From Spirogloea muscicola (lineage: Eukaryota; Streptophyta; Zygnematophyceae; Spirogloeales; Spirogloeaceae): a stretch of 64,000 bases of DNA. Positions 42,577-52,729 of this stretch are shown piece by piece (within the stretch, counting starts at the first letter, position 1; every line of letters starts with the position of its first letter). The notes beneath the pieces were generated by a model. That model was not told the origin of the DNA, made no database searches, and saw only the letters and a list, made by a program, of their open reading frames with translations. A program made the position numbers and the translations under genes. The stretch spans positions 34,650 to 98,649 of the forward strand of contig WELB01000264.1 of assembly GCA_009602725.1 (NCBI GenBank), given 5' to 3'.

Positions 42577-44362
42577 ATGGCCCAATCATTGGCGTGCCTG
42601 CGCTGCCATATTCACCGCGACCTCCAACAGACTCTTGCGAACCAAAGCATACCTTTGTTCAGCTCGTGGACGCTGACATATGAATTTGAACCTGCTAACA
42701 TTGAGGCTATCGTCTTTTTAAGGAGAAGAATTGAGGAGCCTGACAGTCTTAGTGAGCAGCAGAAAAGGTTGGTACCTGACATAGATGTGCACACCGGACA
42801 TCCTGCGAGCCTTGGGGTCCTTGACGGTAGGCGCAGCCTTCTTTCATGCGTACATTGGAACGGAAACATCTGTACTGACTGTCAGTACTCTTAGAAGTGA
42901 GGCAGCCGGTAATGCATAGCCGATTCTTGCAATGATGTGCAAGCTGCTGGCCCAGTCCAACTAAAGTGGCTTGCGTCCTGACAGGCATAAGTGTGTGAGA
43001 TTCAAAAGCTAGAAGCCTTGCCACAAAGATTGTGTTTGCTATGTTCCAATTTGTAGCACCTTCTGAGGGAATCATGACAGGATATGATATCTTTGGAAAA
43101 CAGGTTGCAATGGGAATCATCCCCGGCATGTATTCAGCCCTTTGAAATGTAAACAAGGCAAGATTGACAGGCAGGTCAGGCAAGGCAATGCTACGATTGG
43201 GGCATGGAGGGACTGCAGCAGCGTGGTGGACATCGAAGACTTGGACAGCAATGGCAACCCTGATTTGATTGGGAAGAGGAGCGTTCTTCAGTACTATCAG
43301 GATGCGAGGGTAAAAACAGGTTGGATGATGGTGCAGTACGTTGTGTGGAGGCGGAGGCCTCCTGACAACGGCGAGAGACATGCACCTGATGTACGTATGT
43401 TTGTATGTCTCAGCTGCTCTTTTGCCCACACTGATGGCGCTTCCTTGAGATGTATGCATGTATGATACAACAACCTCATCTCTATGCATGGAGAAGGCAA
43501 GCAATTCCCTCAGGTGTTCCTTTATTGCTCTGTGGTCCCAGTTTTTGCATTGCCTTTAGTTCTGTGATGCATGCTGATCACGAAGCTAGGCTGACACCTC
43601 CATTTTCAACTACTTTGTGTAGATCTCTACAACACTGTGCAAGGTATACAACAAGGACCCGCTTGTTCCCCAGTATGAACTGGCAGCCCACCTTCCAGCT
43701 CCAGTCCCAGCCCCAGCGGTAGCCCCAGCCCTAGCTCCAGATGGGAAGGTAAGACTGCCCTCATTTGCCAAGCGTGGTCTTGAAACGATAAGAAATTACA
43801 GCAGGGCACACCGATATGGTCCTTGTGTGCAAGGGCTCATGCAACTGCTTCTGCGAAGTCTGCACATGGCTCGATTCCTCATGATGGGCATCCAGGACAA
43901 CACTCCTCCCGCCTTGCAGCCTGATGATTGCTTCAATGAAAATGATCAGGAGGAAGTGGACGACAACATTGGGGATTACCCGCTAGGTCAGATCGACATG
44001 AATGTGGAGCCAGTCCCAGATATATATCCAGAAAATATGGGCGTAGATGACAATGATCAAGACGATGATCAGATGCAGGAGGTGGACAACGGCATTCGTC
44101 AGATTGACATTAATGAGGAGGTGAGTGTTCGTCATGACGGTGATTTGTGCACGGGCGTGAGCATCAGCTGCTTACACTCGGGCAACATCTATGATCGTTG
44201 TCAAGCAGCAGGAAAGTGAGCAGACATGGTTCCAGCTAGCTTCTTGCATCACAGAGCAACCAGAAGCAGTCAGAAGCTGGTCCTAGTGGCACAGCGTGGG
44301 AGGTCAGACCAGCATCTCATGAATGTCATTCTGCTGAGCAGATCAAATTCTGCACATGCCAG
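42577..44362 (+). CDS. NAC-4: NAC-domain transcription factor
   Basis: Exons are 42577-42826, 43104-43390, 43623-43748, 43896-44120 and probably 44255-44362, all open, with GT-AG borders and phases 1, 0, 0, 0. The protein starts MAQSLACLRC (CxxC at 7-10). Subdomain A/B reads YEFEPANIEAIVFLRRRIEE and VPDIDVHTGHPASLG. Subdomain C reads HPRHVFSPLKCK and GAWRDCSS. Subdomain D reads LIGKRSVLQYYQDARVKTGW with MMVQYVVW. Exon 3 carries ISTTLCKVYNKD, the end of subdomain E, and a Pro/Ala linker. Exon 4 is strongly acidic (DDNDQDDDQMQEVDNGIRQI), which fits an activation region. The start was chosen by alignment with the paralogues. The 3' end of the gene is not resolved. With NAC-1 it is one of two copies whose frames look intact throughout. 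Confidence 0.8.
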
Positions 44363-44799
44363 GTGTTGGCTAAGATTCTCGTGGTGGATATGCAGGACTT
44401 GCGTTGGTTGGAAGGCTTACTTGGTTTGGGGGGGGTTGGGTGTTGGTCCTCCTATATGAGGATCTTGCCTTTGATGATCGGAACCTCCTCCCAGATGCCG
44501 ACTTTTAGCATCAGGGAGAAGGTTGCGACTCCTGCATGAGGATCTCGCCTCGGTAATCATGATTTGGCTGGATGGCAGTTGATGCCTCGAATGCCCTTCA
44601 GCGGGATTGAAGCAGCGGGATTGTCAAATCAGGGATGCTTTACCTTCCATCAAGGTCTGATAAACAGATCCGTGCCAGCTTTCTAAATGCAGTGGCTACC
44701 CTTAAGCGCCCACCCACGTTGGCAATTAGTGCGTGCTCGTTCAATGGAGAGATTTTGTGTATTCAGTCTTACTTTGTAGACGCTGTTGGCTCTTAGGAC
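44363..44799. other. 3' flank of NAC-4, nothing recognised
   Basis: No coding sequence recognised. A G-rich run lies at 44428-44445. The last exons of NAC-4 may be hidden here. Confidence 0.35.
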
Positions 44800-45160
44800 C
44801 TGGTGTCCTGAATGCTGGTGTCCCTGTCTGCACTTTCCCTGTGCATCCCCTGCATCTTTGTGCTGGTCGTGCCCTAGCTGCCGTCTCAGGCTTAATCAAG
44901 GTGGGGCGACTCCTTTCCTGAGTCGCCCCACCTCAGGGCGACGTCTATCTATCCACCTGCTAGCTATTCCGATTTGCATCTACTGACTAGAGGTTACTGA
45001 GAGTCCCCTTGCTGCCGTCTTAGCCCTCACTACCTTGCTTTCTGCACCATCCGGCTCCCTCAAACCTTGTCCATTCCTTTGGGCTTTCCTGAGCTTCCAT
45101 TCGCATGTAGACAATTGCATAGCTTGTGCTTTTAGCACCTTCTCGGCCCTGTGGACCTTG
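44800..45160 (+). mobile_element. LINE 3' end with tail and internal hairpin
   Basis: It encodes the C-terminal block in broken frame (LHLCAGRALAAVSG, then a LHLLTRGY-like end near 45000). The 3' region follows with CCTTGTCCATTCC and a damaged hairpin. A 14-bp perfect hairpin (AGGTGGGGCGACTC, 44899-44912 against 44920-44933) lies inside the former coding part. Confidence 0.7.
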
Positions 45161-46130
45161 TCCATTTACCTTGTCTGGGCTGGCCATTCGCAACCCTCGC
45201 CCCGTTTGAGAGAGCCACTTTCCTCCCCTGCTGCTAATCTCTCCCAACTTGCAAAGGCTGACTAGAGGTTACTCAGCAGGCACCCTTGGTATCGTCTAAG
45301 ATTAATCGGCTCCTCTGATTCTTGTCAGTGCTTTTGTGGGCTCGCTTTTCAAAGCCGTCGCCCCCTTTGGAAGAGCTGCTTCTTTTGATGTAGACATCAA
45401 AGAGCGGCTCACAGCCGACGCGCGGCTTGTTGCAGGCCTGAGTGGAAAGGCAGTGAGCTGCTCTTGGCTACTCTTGCCCCTCTGGGTCCTTTGAAATTTG
45501 TGCACTACTTTTGCTGGGCTGAGCAATTACAGCCACCGCCGTCTCCTGGAAAAGTATTTCTTGATCGCGCTGGCCTTCCACAGCTGGCCTTGGTTACTAA
45601 GTAACTGTCCTGGTACTTGCATAGCTGCGTAATTCTAGCGCGTTCCAGCCCATCTAGGCCTGGTTCACTCTTTTCGGGCTGGCCTCTCACAGCCCTCGGC
45701 CCCTTCTAGACTTGCTGACTAGAAACAAGAGTCTCTCAGTAAAGTGGAGAGGTGTGATTGGCCAGCCCTGGAAAAAATTTGAGCAGACTTGAGCTCATCC
45801 AAATGGGGGCTGACTAGGTGTTATTGAGCGTCCACACGCAGAAGTCGCGACAATTGTTGTGTCTTTGGACACCAAGACCTTTCCTTCCGGCCCTTTAAGG
45901 CCTTGTTTGGGGCTTTGCGCTGGCTCCTCACAGCCATTGCCCAACATGGAATGTTTGAAGACTCTCCCAGTAGAGGGCGATGAGTGGCTGTGAGTGGAAG
46001 TAGCTGTTTCCTCTTTCACAGCCCTCGCCTCATATATAGGAGCCTTCCTGGAGAGAGAAAGATACTTCCAGAAGAGGGCGACGGCTGTGACTGGCCAGCC
46101 CAAAAGGAAGAAGTGAACAATTCACTGATA
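45161..46130 (+). mobile_element. Run of LINE 3' tails, mostly plus strand
   Basis: Hairpin tails recur at about 45175-45205, 45338-45365, 45512-45540, 45568-45590, 45665-45700 and 45905-45945, with two in minus orientation near 45745-45770 and 46080-46105. Each plus-strand tail is followed by CGCC(C) and a GAAGAGC-like stretch. Coding sequence is absent apart from short TGACTAGAGGTTACTSAG ends, so these are severe 5' truncations in tandem. Confidence 0.65.
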
Positions 46131-46257
46131 GGGGTCGGAGAAAGTGCTAGAGCACACAGTGAGTAAAGTAGCCACGAGGCATTCAGTAACCCCTGGTGAA
46201 TAGGAAGCGGCTGATGAGCAGGTGAGCAGGGACCTTCGATACTTTTCAATTACATGA

Positions 46258-46600
46258 GTATTTCCTGGTGAGCAGCCGCGGGTCGGAGGAAGTAGTGTCC
46301 CGGGAGGAGATTCCCTGGCCGGAGCCAGAGGCTGCAAGCCAATGCGCGACCGGCACGCAGATGCAACGCGCGTACCATAGACAGCTGCAGCGAGACTGAC
46401 AGGCACATGCGATGCTCCTGAGCAAGAGAGCCTGCTGCGGTAAAGTCAGCCTGCTAATCGTGGAACGGCTGGATACAGCGCTGCGCAAGAGCCGGTTGAG
46501 GAGCTCGAGCCACCGTGCGCCAAAGGCCTCGTGAACGTTGATGGCGGAAGGACTCGTCCTCCCTCGTCCTTCCTCTACCTCGGGTGGCCGCCTTGGGGCG
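46258..46600 (-). mobile_element. Decayed LINE C-terminal part
   Basis: The minus-strand frame reads INVHEAFGARWLELLNRLL, matching the family (AIDVHGAFGSRWLELLQ), then in broken frame the C-terminus ending DPRLLTRKY. Further upstream sequence (46600-46800) is GC-rich and does not match. Confidence 0.7.
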
Positions 46601-46800
46601 AAGAACGCGCCCCGAGCCAGAGGATCCCAAATTGACGCGGCGCCGCTTAGCGGCTTAGCGGCCCCACCCCCGCCTGGCGGTACAAGCCGCGGTGGCAGCT
46701 CTGCGCGGGCGCCAGAAACAGGAAAGCGAAGGCTCTTCCTAAGAGGGACGATATTGTGTTCAGGGATTTTATTCGTAGAGAGCGGACTGGCGGAATAAGG

Positions 46801-47290
46801 AGGACTCACACTGGAAGGACGAAGCAAACAGCAGACCAAGTAGCCACTCATTGACCAGGTCCCTCTGACCACGAAGATCACACTCACAGCATTGAGCAGT
46901 CCACCACCATTTGTCCATCAAATGCACTGTGGCCAATGGGCCGCTCCTGTTACATTTATTGTATTTTACACCAACAAGAGCTTTCTGTGCAGGTGTCGAG
47001 CAGCCAGCATAGTACGACGACTGCAAAATCCTCACGACTCAAGTCAACAGTCTCACAAGACCGCCTTTGCGCATTGAGCTGGGCAAAAGAACGTGTGCAG
47101 CACTTCAGCAATCAGACGTGCTTTTCCTACAAGCGCTGTTTTTGCAGCTCACGAAGGGGCACAATACCACCAACATAGAGTAGGAGCTACGTTGATTCAC
47201 CGTCCCATTAGCGAGCACCGCGCTTAGTGCCAAAGGAGCTCCATAGTACTGCTCAGACATTTGGGCTGCCACATCATAGCAGCTATATTC
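46801..47290. other. No gene recognised
   Basis: Short frames only on both strands. Confidence 0.4.
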
Positions 47291-48600
47291 AGTATTAAGG
47301 CGCTGGCTGTGAGAGGTCCGCCCGGAAGGAGCAGCTGCCATATAGCTAGAAGAGCCCTTAAAAGTTGCTCGGGCACCCTCAAATGGTGCATGGCGGTCCG
47401 TCGAGCGTGATTCTCGACTGGCAATCCAGCGAAGGCAAGAGGGACTCCGTCGTCAAGGCGCGGGCAAGTGGGTCGAGTCACGGATGCGGTTGTCGAGGCC
47501 CAGGCCCACCGTCACGTGGTTGCCCGGATATGAATAAAGCGCCTCCGAAGGGGGTGGAGCCTGGCAGAGGCCAGCACAAGATAACGGACAAGTTACAGGG
47601 GAGATAGCAATCTAAAACCGCCAACCATTGTTCAGTGCAAGCAGCTATTACAGCTGCTAGCAGCTCAACGACCCCTAGCCAAGAGCCGCAAGTCAAATTG
47701 AACGCTTTTACCAAAAGGGGGTTGATGACTGTGGAAGGCCAGCCCAGAGGAAGATGACAAGGTCCAATGGGGCTGGGAAGTGCTAAATGATACATATACG
47801 CAAGTGGCTTCATCAAAAGACACGCACGTCGGAGATCCGAAACAGCTACTCCCAGATAAGGCAGTGCTGTGAGAGCCTATCCCAGATCATTTGCTGTTCC
47901 AAAGGCAGTGGCTGTGAAGGAATGACAAGGTCCGAAAGGGCCAAAAGCACCAACCTACAGAACTACTTCCCATGACTTTGGCAAATGGATGCTACATATT
48001 CTCGATTGGGAGATGCAGATCGGAGTGACAAGATGGCGGTATAGCGTCGCCCTGTTGGAACTTGGAGGCAGCAGCCAAAGCGCAGCCTGCCCATAAGTGT
48101 ACGGCATACATAATTGAATGCTGCAGAGGAACGGCTGGCAATTTTTGTACACCTGAGCGAGCGACGCGGGCTGCTCGCTCTGCTACCCTTGACGGCGTAT
48201 TACAGCACGCCCTGCGATGGGCTGGAGTAGGTCGAGCCCGAAAGATCTAAGCGCCCGTGGACGTCAACCGCAAGCGCGACAAAGTCTTCATGAGCCAGGT
48301 GATCTGCTTACTTCCGCTCCTTGGTACATGCCACCTTGCCGGCCCCATAGCCCACCTCAATTGATTGTAGAAAAGCAACGCCTTGAACGGCGAGAGGGCT
48401 GTAAAGCTGCTAACCATCTTTACTCCCATTGGGCTGGCCTCTCACAGCCATCGTGCCACTTGAAAAGAGCTGGTTGCTTGTTGTGAAAGGACAGCCCACA
48501 AAAGAATGTGGAAACTTGTGTTTTTTAGAAATGGACAGCTCTTCCCAAAGGGAGCGAGGGCTGTAGGACACCAGCCCAGAAAAGCCTGAACATGGTTCAA
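47291..48600 (-). mobile_element. LINE fragments and tails on the minus strand
   Basis: Minus-strand hairpin tails lie near 47308-47335, 47725-47775, 47910-47945, 48480-48510 and 48555-48600; one plus-strand tail lies at about 48428-48450. Between 48345 and 48010 the minus strand encodes a degraded C-terminal half (ADHLAHEDFVALAVDVHG, then a SDLHLPIENM-like end). The repeat density is among the highest in the window. Confidence 0.65.
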
Positions 48601-49088
48601 AGTAACCGGAAAGCGTAGAGACCACTGAGTTTACTGGAGACAAAGTAATAGAAATAACAACGTGGCTGTGCTGTGGAGCGCCCCCCCAGCAGGCTGGCGA
48701 CAACTTTGGCGAGACGGGCGTGGGGACAGCCATCCGGCCCCATTTGGATGGGCGATGCTGGGGTTCTCAACAGCGATAGTGTAAAACGCCCCAGGAAGAC
48801 ACCCTCATGAAATTGCAAGGGGACTGTGGACTGGCCCTCCCTCGCAACCCCCCCTCCCTTCGCCTCTCTGTTCTCCATGCGCTTCCCTTGCCTCCACGAC
48901 CCTGTACGCAATGTGGAGGAAGGCCCCTTCACCTTCCAAGCGGAAAAAACCCTAAACCCTAAAACCGACGGTGACGCGTCACGGGTCTGAGAGGCGCCGG
49001 CAGCCGCACCTTCCGATGCAGCCCCTCGGCAGACAGAATGAGTTCGCTGGGTTTGCCACCGACACAAGCGGGTAGCTTGATGTGTGTC

Positions 49089-49090
<2 letters not shown>
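48601..49090 (-). other. Possible ITS1 remnant next to 18S fragment
   Basis: On the minus strand this is the sequence that follows the 18S 3' end, so part of it should be ITS1 if the rDNA piece was captured whole. It is GC-rich near the junction and contains AAACCCTAAACCCTAAAA at 48947-48964, two plant telomere units. No 5.8S sequence was found further along. The ITS identity is inference. Confidence 0.35.
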
Positions 49091-49147
<57 letters not shown>

Positions 49148-49229
49148 CGATAAGGTTCAATGAACTTCTCACAGCGTCACCAGCGGCGAACCACCGGCGT
49201 CGCCGCGATCCGAAAACTTCACCGGATCG

Positions 49230-49263
<34 letters not shown>
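49091..49263 (-). rRNA. Partial 18S rRNA, 3' end only
   Basis: The plus strand reads as the exact start of an 18S antisense end (TGATCCTTCCGCAGGTTCAC) and continues to the universal GACGGGCGGTGTGTAC region. Similarity then stops at CAAG. In between are several differences from typical plant 18S, so it is diverged and probably not functional. It is about 173 bases of a gene of about 1.8 kb. It lies directly against a LINE-derived reading frame in the opposite orientation. Confidence 0.9.
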
Positions 49264-50218
49264 GGAGCATCCGCAACTCAGCCATCGGCTCTTTCCCCTC
49301 TCTCCAACCCCTGCTCACGCCATCTCCGCCCTTGCCCAAGCGTCCGATAGAGGGGCACAATCCAGACTGGTTACGGCAGTGGAAGACGAGCGCCGCAGAA
49401 GGTTAAAGAGGCTGCCAGAGATTGAGAACAATCCAAGGAGCCTGGCAAGACTTACTTCTCTAGTCACACCTGGTGCCACGGATTGGATCACCTCACACGC
49501 CGTCGCCAACGCCTTCAGCATCAGCTTCGAGGCCTTTCGGACGTCGCTGCAACCGTTCCTCGGCCTCCCCTTTAACTTCTTGATTGAGGTGCGCCAGTGC
49601 GAGTGCGGCTTCCGCGCAGAGGGTGCTGAGCTCGTCACTCGCATGCTGAGATGCCCCACTGGACCAGAAGTGGTGGGCATCCACAACCTCCTCCGCGATG
49701 CCCTGGCGGGCTTGATGCGCGACGCCGGCTACCGTGCGGTCGTGGAAGTCAACAACATCATGCCAATCTCCACGGACGCCCAGGGACGTCATCATCGCCG
49801 CACACTTGACATTGTGGGCGTGCAACCTGGTGGTGGACCACGGGCCCTGGTCGACGTTGTTGTTACAGAGGCGTATAAAGGTCCAGCATCAACACACATC
49901 GCTGGTCACGCAGTGGGCGGTGCAGAACAAAGAAAGTTGCAGCACTTCTCCGACTACCCACAATGCGATCAGCTCCTGCCAGCGGCAATCGACATCTTTG
50001 GCTGTCTGGGTCCTCGTTTCCACACCCTCCTCCAAAACATCGCCAATCTAGGCTACACACGTCGTGCAGATGTGTTTCCGGCTGAGATGGGCTTGCCAGC
50101 TGCATACCTGTCTTTCTGGCGACGTCGAGTTTCGGCCTGTTTGCAGCGTGCTCAGGCTAATGCCTTGCACGAGAAAGCTGGACGAGCTCTAGTTGGTGGT
50201 ACAAGGGCTCGTATCTGA
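49160..50218 (+). CDS. RLE-domain ORF of a second LINE subfamily, fused to antisense 18S
   Basis: The frame is open for 352 codons. The first 35 or so residues (MNFSQRHQRRTTGVAAIRKL and on) are translated from antisense 18S rRNA. From residue 36 it is the C-terminal part of an RLE-type LINE protein. It has VRQCECG (Cys 147 and 149), RMLRC (Cys 165), IHNLLRD (His 175, equivalent of the HD motif), TLDIVGVQPGGGPRALVDVV (Asp 217 and 232, catalytic PD...D type) and a C-terminal FWRRRVSACLQRAQANALHE. The His expected four residues before Cys 165 is Arg, so the zinc cluster may be impaired. The reverse transcriptase is absent. It is clearly a different subfamily from the other copies and its intact frame suggests youth. 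The start codon is arbitrary. Confidence 0.75.
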
Positions 50219-50640
50219 CATCTAGTATTCAGGCATCGATTAGCGACCATGGTGTTTTGACCCGTGATTACCGAGCGGGTCAATCTGCTGTAGATTATGT
50301 AGGTCTTTAGATGTGCTTGCCTTTGTACTTGGCCATTTGGCCTTCGTTTGTTTCAAATACACGAAATATCCCTCCCTTTGTATTGTGTATCAGCCTACTT
50401 GTAGCGAGCTCAGGCTTGCGCTTGCACCTAAGAGCTGGGCGAGATTCAAATGGTGGCAGAAGGGCTGAAGATTTGCCGTCCAGAATTCAGGTTTCGATTA
50501 GCGCGCTCTACTTGCTGACCCGTGGTTATTGAGCGCGTCGGCTAAACAGCAGGTGTTATACAATTGTAGATGCGCGTGTCTTTGTACTCGGTCCACTCAG
50601 CCTCTCCATCACTCAAAAGAAATTCTTCCCCGTACGAACC
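50219..50640 (+). mobile_element. 3' region of the second LINE subfamily and a tandem 3' copy
   Basis: After the stop comes a 3' region without the GGGCTGGC hairpin but with CTTTGTACTTGGCC (about 50320). From 50398 to 50610 the last coding part and 3' region recur in diverged form (GCTCAGGCTTGCGCTTGCAC; GACCCGTGGTTATTGAGCG; CTTTGTACTCGG). So a second, more truncated copy lies head to tail behind the first. Confidence 0.75.
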
Positions 50641-51480
50641 AGAGCATGTGCACAGCCAATCGCCGCACCTGCTCTCCAGCTTCAGCTGCAGGGAAAGAGA
50701 GGGAAAGAGCGCGCCACATCTCCCGCCGGCCGAGGCGGCGCGCCTGGCCGGCGCCAACCAAGGGCCTAGCGGAGGAGAGACAGAAGCTCTTCCAGTAGAA
50801 AGCAGCTTCTTCAAATGGAACCAGAGTCCTGTCAAAAGCGAACCCACAAAAGAATGAACAGTAGGAGGCAATGGCCGTCTAAGCAAGCCCAGAGGAGTGG
50901 ACAGGGTTCAAAGAGGGTCGGATAGGGGAGTGGAGGAGGACAAAGGAGGCTTTCTTCTGCTGACTTGTGTCAGTAAGCTCCCGTCCGCTGCAGCCACTTT
51001 GCATAGCTGAGTGGCTTAAGAGCTCCTCCAAAGGGGGCAAGGCTGTGAAAAGCCCAGAAAGAATGGACAGGTCTTACAAAGCGAGAAGGCGCGCGGTGCG
51101 CATGAAATTGAAAGGGAGGCCAAATCTAGCCTTACAAATGTCCTGGTAACTGGGTAATGAGCTGGCTAAGGGGGACACTGATATCCCCGAGTAAGCACAT
51201 GCATATCTGACAAGCTATACAAGGAACAAGTCTTTCAAGGTTAGGCAATGGCTGTGAGAGGCCAGCCGGAAGGGCCGTAAGGCGCTAAAGCCACAGAGCT
51301 ATGAGGGGCACCATTTAGCTTGTCAGTGATTTTCGGGCTGGCTTTTCACAGCCCTCGCCCTCTTCTGGAAGAGCCACTTTCTTATGAGGGGGAGCAAAGA
51401 GCAGCCATTCCCAGATGAGGAAATGCCAGCCCAGGCCCAGGGGACGGTGTTCGATGCCTCCCAGCTGGGGAGGTAGTCCC
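50641..51480 (-). mobile_element. LINE tails and repeat B
   Basis: Minus-strand tails lie at about 51035-51085 and 51243-51285. A well preserved plus-strand tail lies at about 51325-51385 (GGGCTGGCTTTTCACAGCCC then CGCCCTCTTCTGGAAGAGCC). Repeat B (GAAGGCGCGCGGTGCGCATG, AATTGAAAGGGAGGCC) lies at about 51080-51150 on the minus strand, next to a tail as at 28.7 kb. Confidence 0.65.
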
Positions 51481-52000
51481 AGCTGGACTACGTCCCCACG
51501 GTGCCGCGCAGTCGCCTCACCAAGCCGTGCCCCCGCCTTTTGAGAAGCTGCCAGGAAGCTGCCGAGAGAAGGGCTCTCCCAATGCCGAGAAACAGGGAGG
51601 AAGGAAAGTCGCCCGCCCTCTGGCGCGCCTCCCTCCCTCCTCCCTCCCTCCTCCTCCTCCTCTTCTTCCCCAGAGCCACGCGACTCGAGCAGGCCCAGCA
51701 GCACTCCCTCGCCCCGGCGCGCCCGCGGCGGCCCTCAGCTCGCCCGCCGCAGTCCCCCTCGCCCGCCTCCCTTTGCCTCGCTCGCACCACGAGCGGTGCA
51801 TTGGCCGTGGAAGAGGCCTCGCCCCCACCGCACGCCTCTTCCCTTTCTTCTTCCCCCCCTGGCGCGCGCGCGCCAGTGACATGGTCTGGGCGATCCTCGG
51901 CTTCTCCACCATCCTCCTCCCTGTATGGCCTCTTCACCACTCGGGCGTCTGGACGTGCCCTGCACCTCTCCGTTGAATGCTTACATCTCCATTGGTCGTC
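51481..52000. other. GC-rich island
   Basis: CCT/CCG-rich sequence with frames open on both strands (51501-52022 + and 51488-52015 -), which is compositional. It may be the 5' region of an unseen gene or a LINE Pro-rich stretch. No specific match. Confidence 0.35.
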
Positions 52001-52198
52001 GCACACGTTTTCCATTCTCTAGCTGCCATTGTCTTTCTGGTGTAAAAATGCTCGTCGAGCTCAATCAGGCTGTGGGCATCCTCTTCCGCATGCCGGAGGA
52101 CACCTCTTCCGCATAACAGAGGGCAGAATGTAGTGTTCAAAGAGTGACGACCAGCATCCGGGAGGTCCGGCCGTGCAAATGTGACTTATGGGCACTGT

Positions 52199-52510
52199 CT
52201 ATCTGCGCATCCTCTGGTAGGTCTTCTGCATAGGCAGGACATTCCGGAAAGCATGGCATCTCCGCAGAACTGCCCGAGCAACAGCCACAGGTCTCCAAAG
52301 TGACCTTCTGGTGCTTTTGGATCTCTGGAGGCCCACACTAGCAAGTACGGCATTGCTTCCAGAACCTGAGACACTTGTGGTCCTGTCCTCCTTGGCGGAC
52401 AGCATCACTGCTGCAAGCAATGAGTGTAACAGCGTGCTCCAGGTGACAGTGTAATAACAGCCTTGTTGACCTGTCTCGAGCATGCTGGCGCCCCTACTTA
52501 ACACTGGCAT
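52199..52510 (-). CDS. Unrecognised minus-strand open frame, 103 codons
   Basis: The frame is in ordinary sequence and reads ETGQQGCYYTVTWSTLLHSL and later a basic stretch (RSLWRPVAVARAVLRRCHAF). It looks protein-like but matches nothing that I know. It could be an exon. Confidence 0.25.
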   Translation of the reverse strand: MPVLSRGASMLETGQQGCYYTVTWSTLLHSLLAAVMLSAKEDRTTSVSGSGSNAVLASVGLQRSKSTRRSLWRPVAVARAVLRRCHAFRNVLPMQKTYQRMRR

Positions 52511-52729
52511 CCTTGACCTTTGAAGCTATCACGATCTTTTGGGTTGATTGTCAAATGGGTTGAAAATGGGCGTCGCTCTTTAGTCCAATGTGCTCCGTTG
52601 TAGATAACCGTTAGTTCCACCTACTCCTTGTACAAGCACAATCTAGTTACTTCTGACATGAACAGACTAGGTGCTAGGCGTCCTAAGCTTGCTCCTTGTG
52701 GTCGAGCTTTCTTAAGCAGTGCAGCTTGC

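Noticed and set aside
49091-49263. Functional rDNA unit
   Set aside because: Only the last 173 bases of 18S are present, with several substitutions and no 5.8S or 28S nearby.
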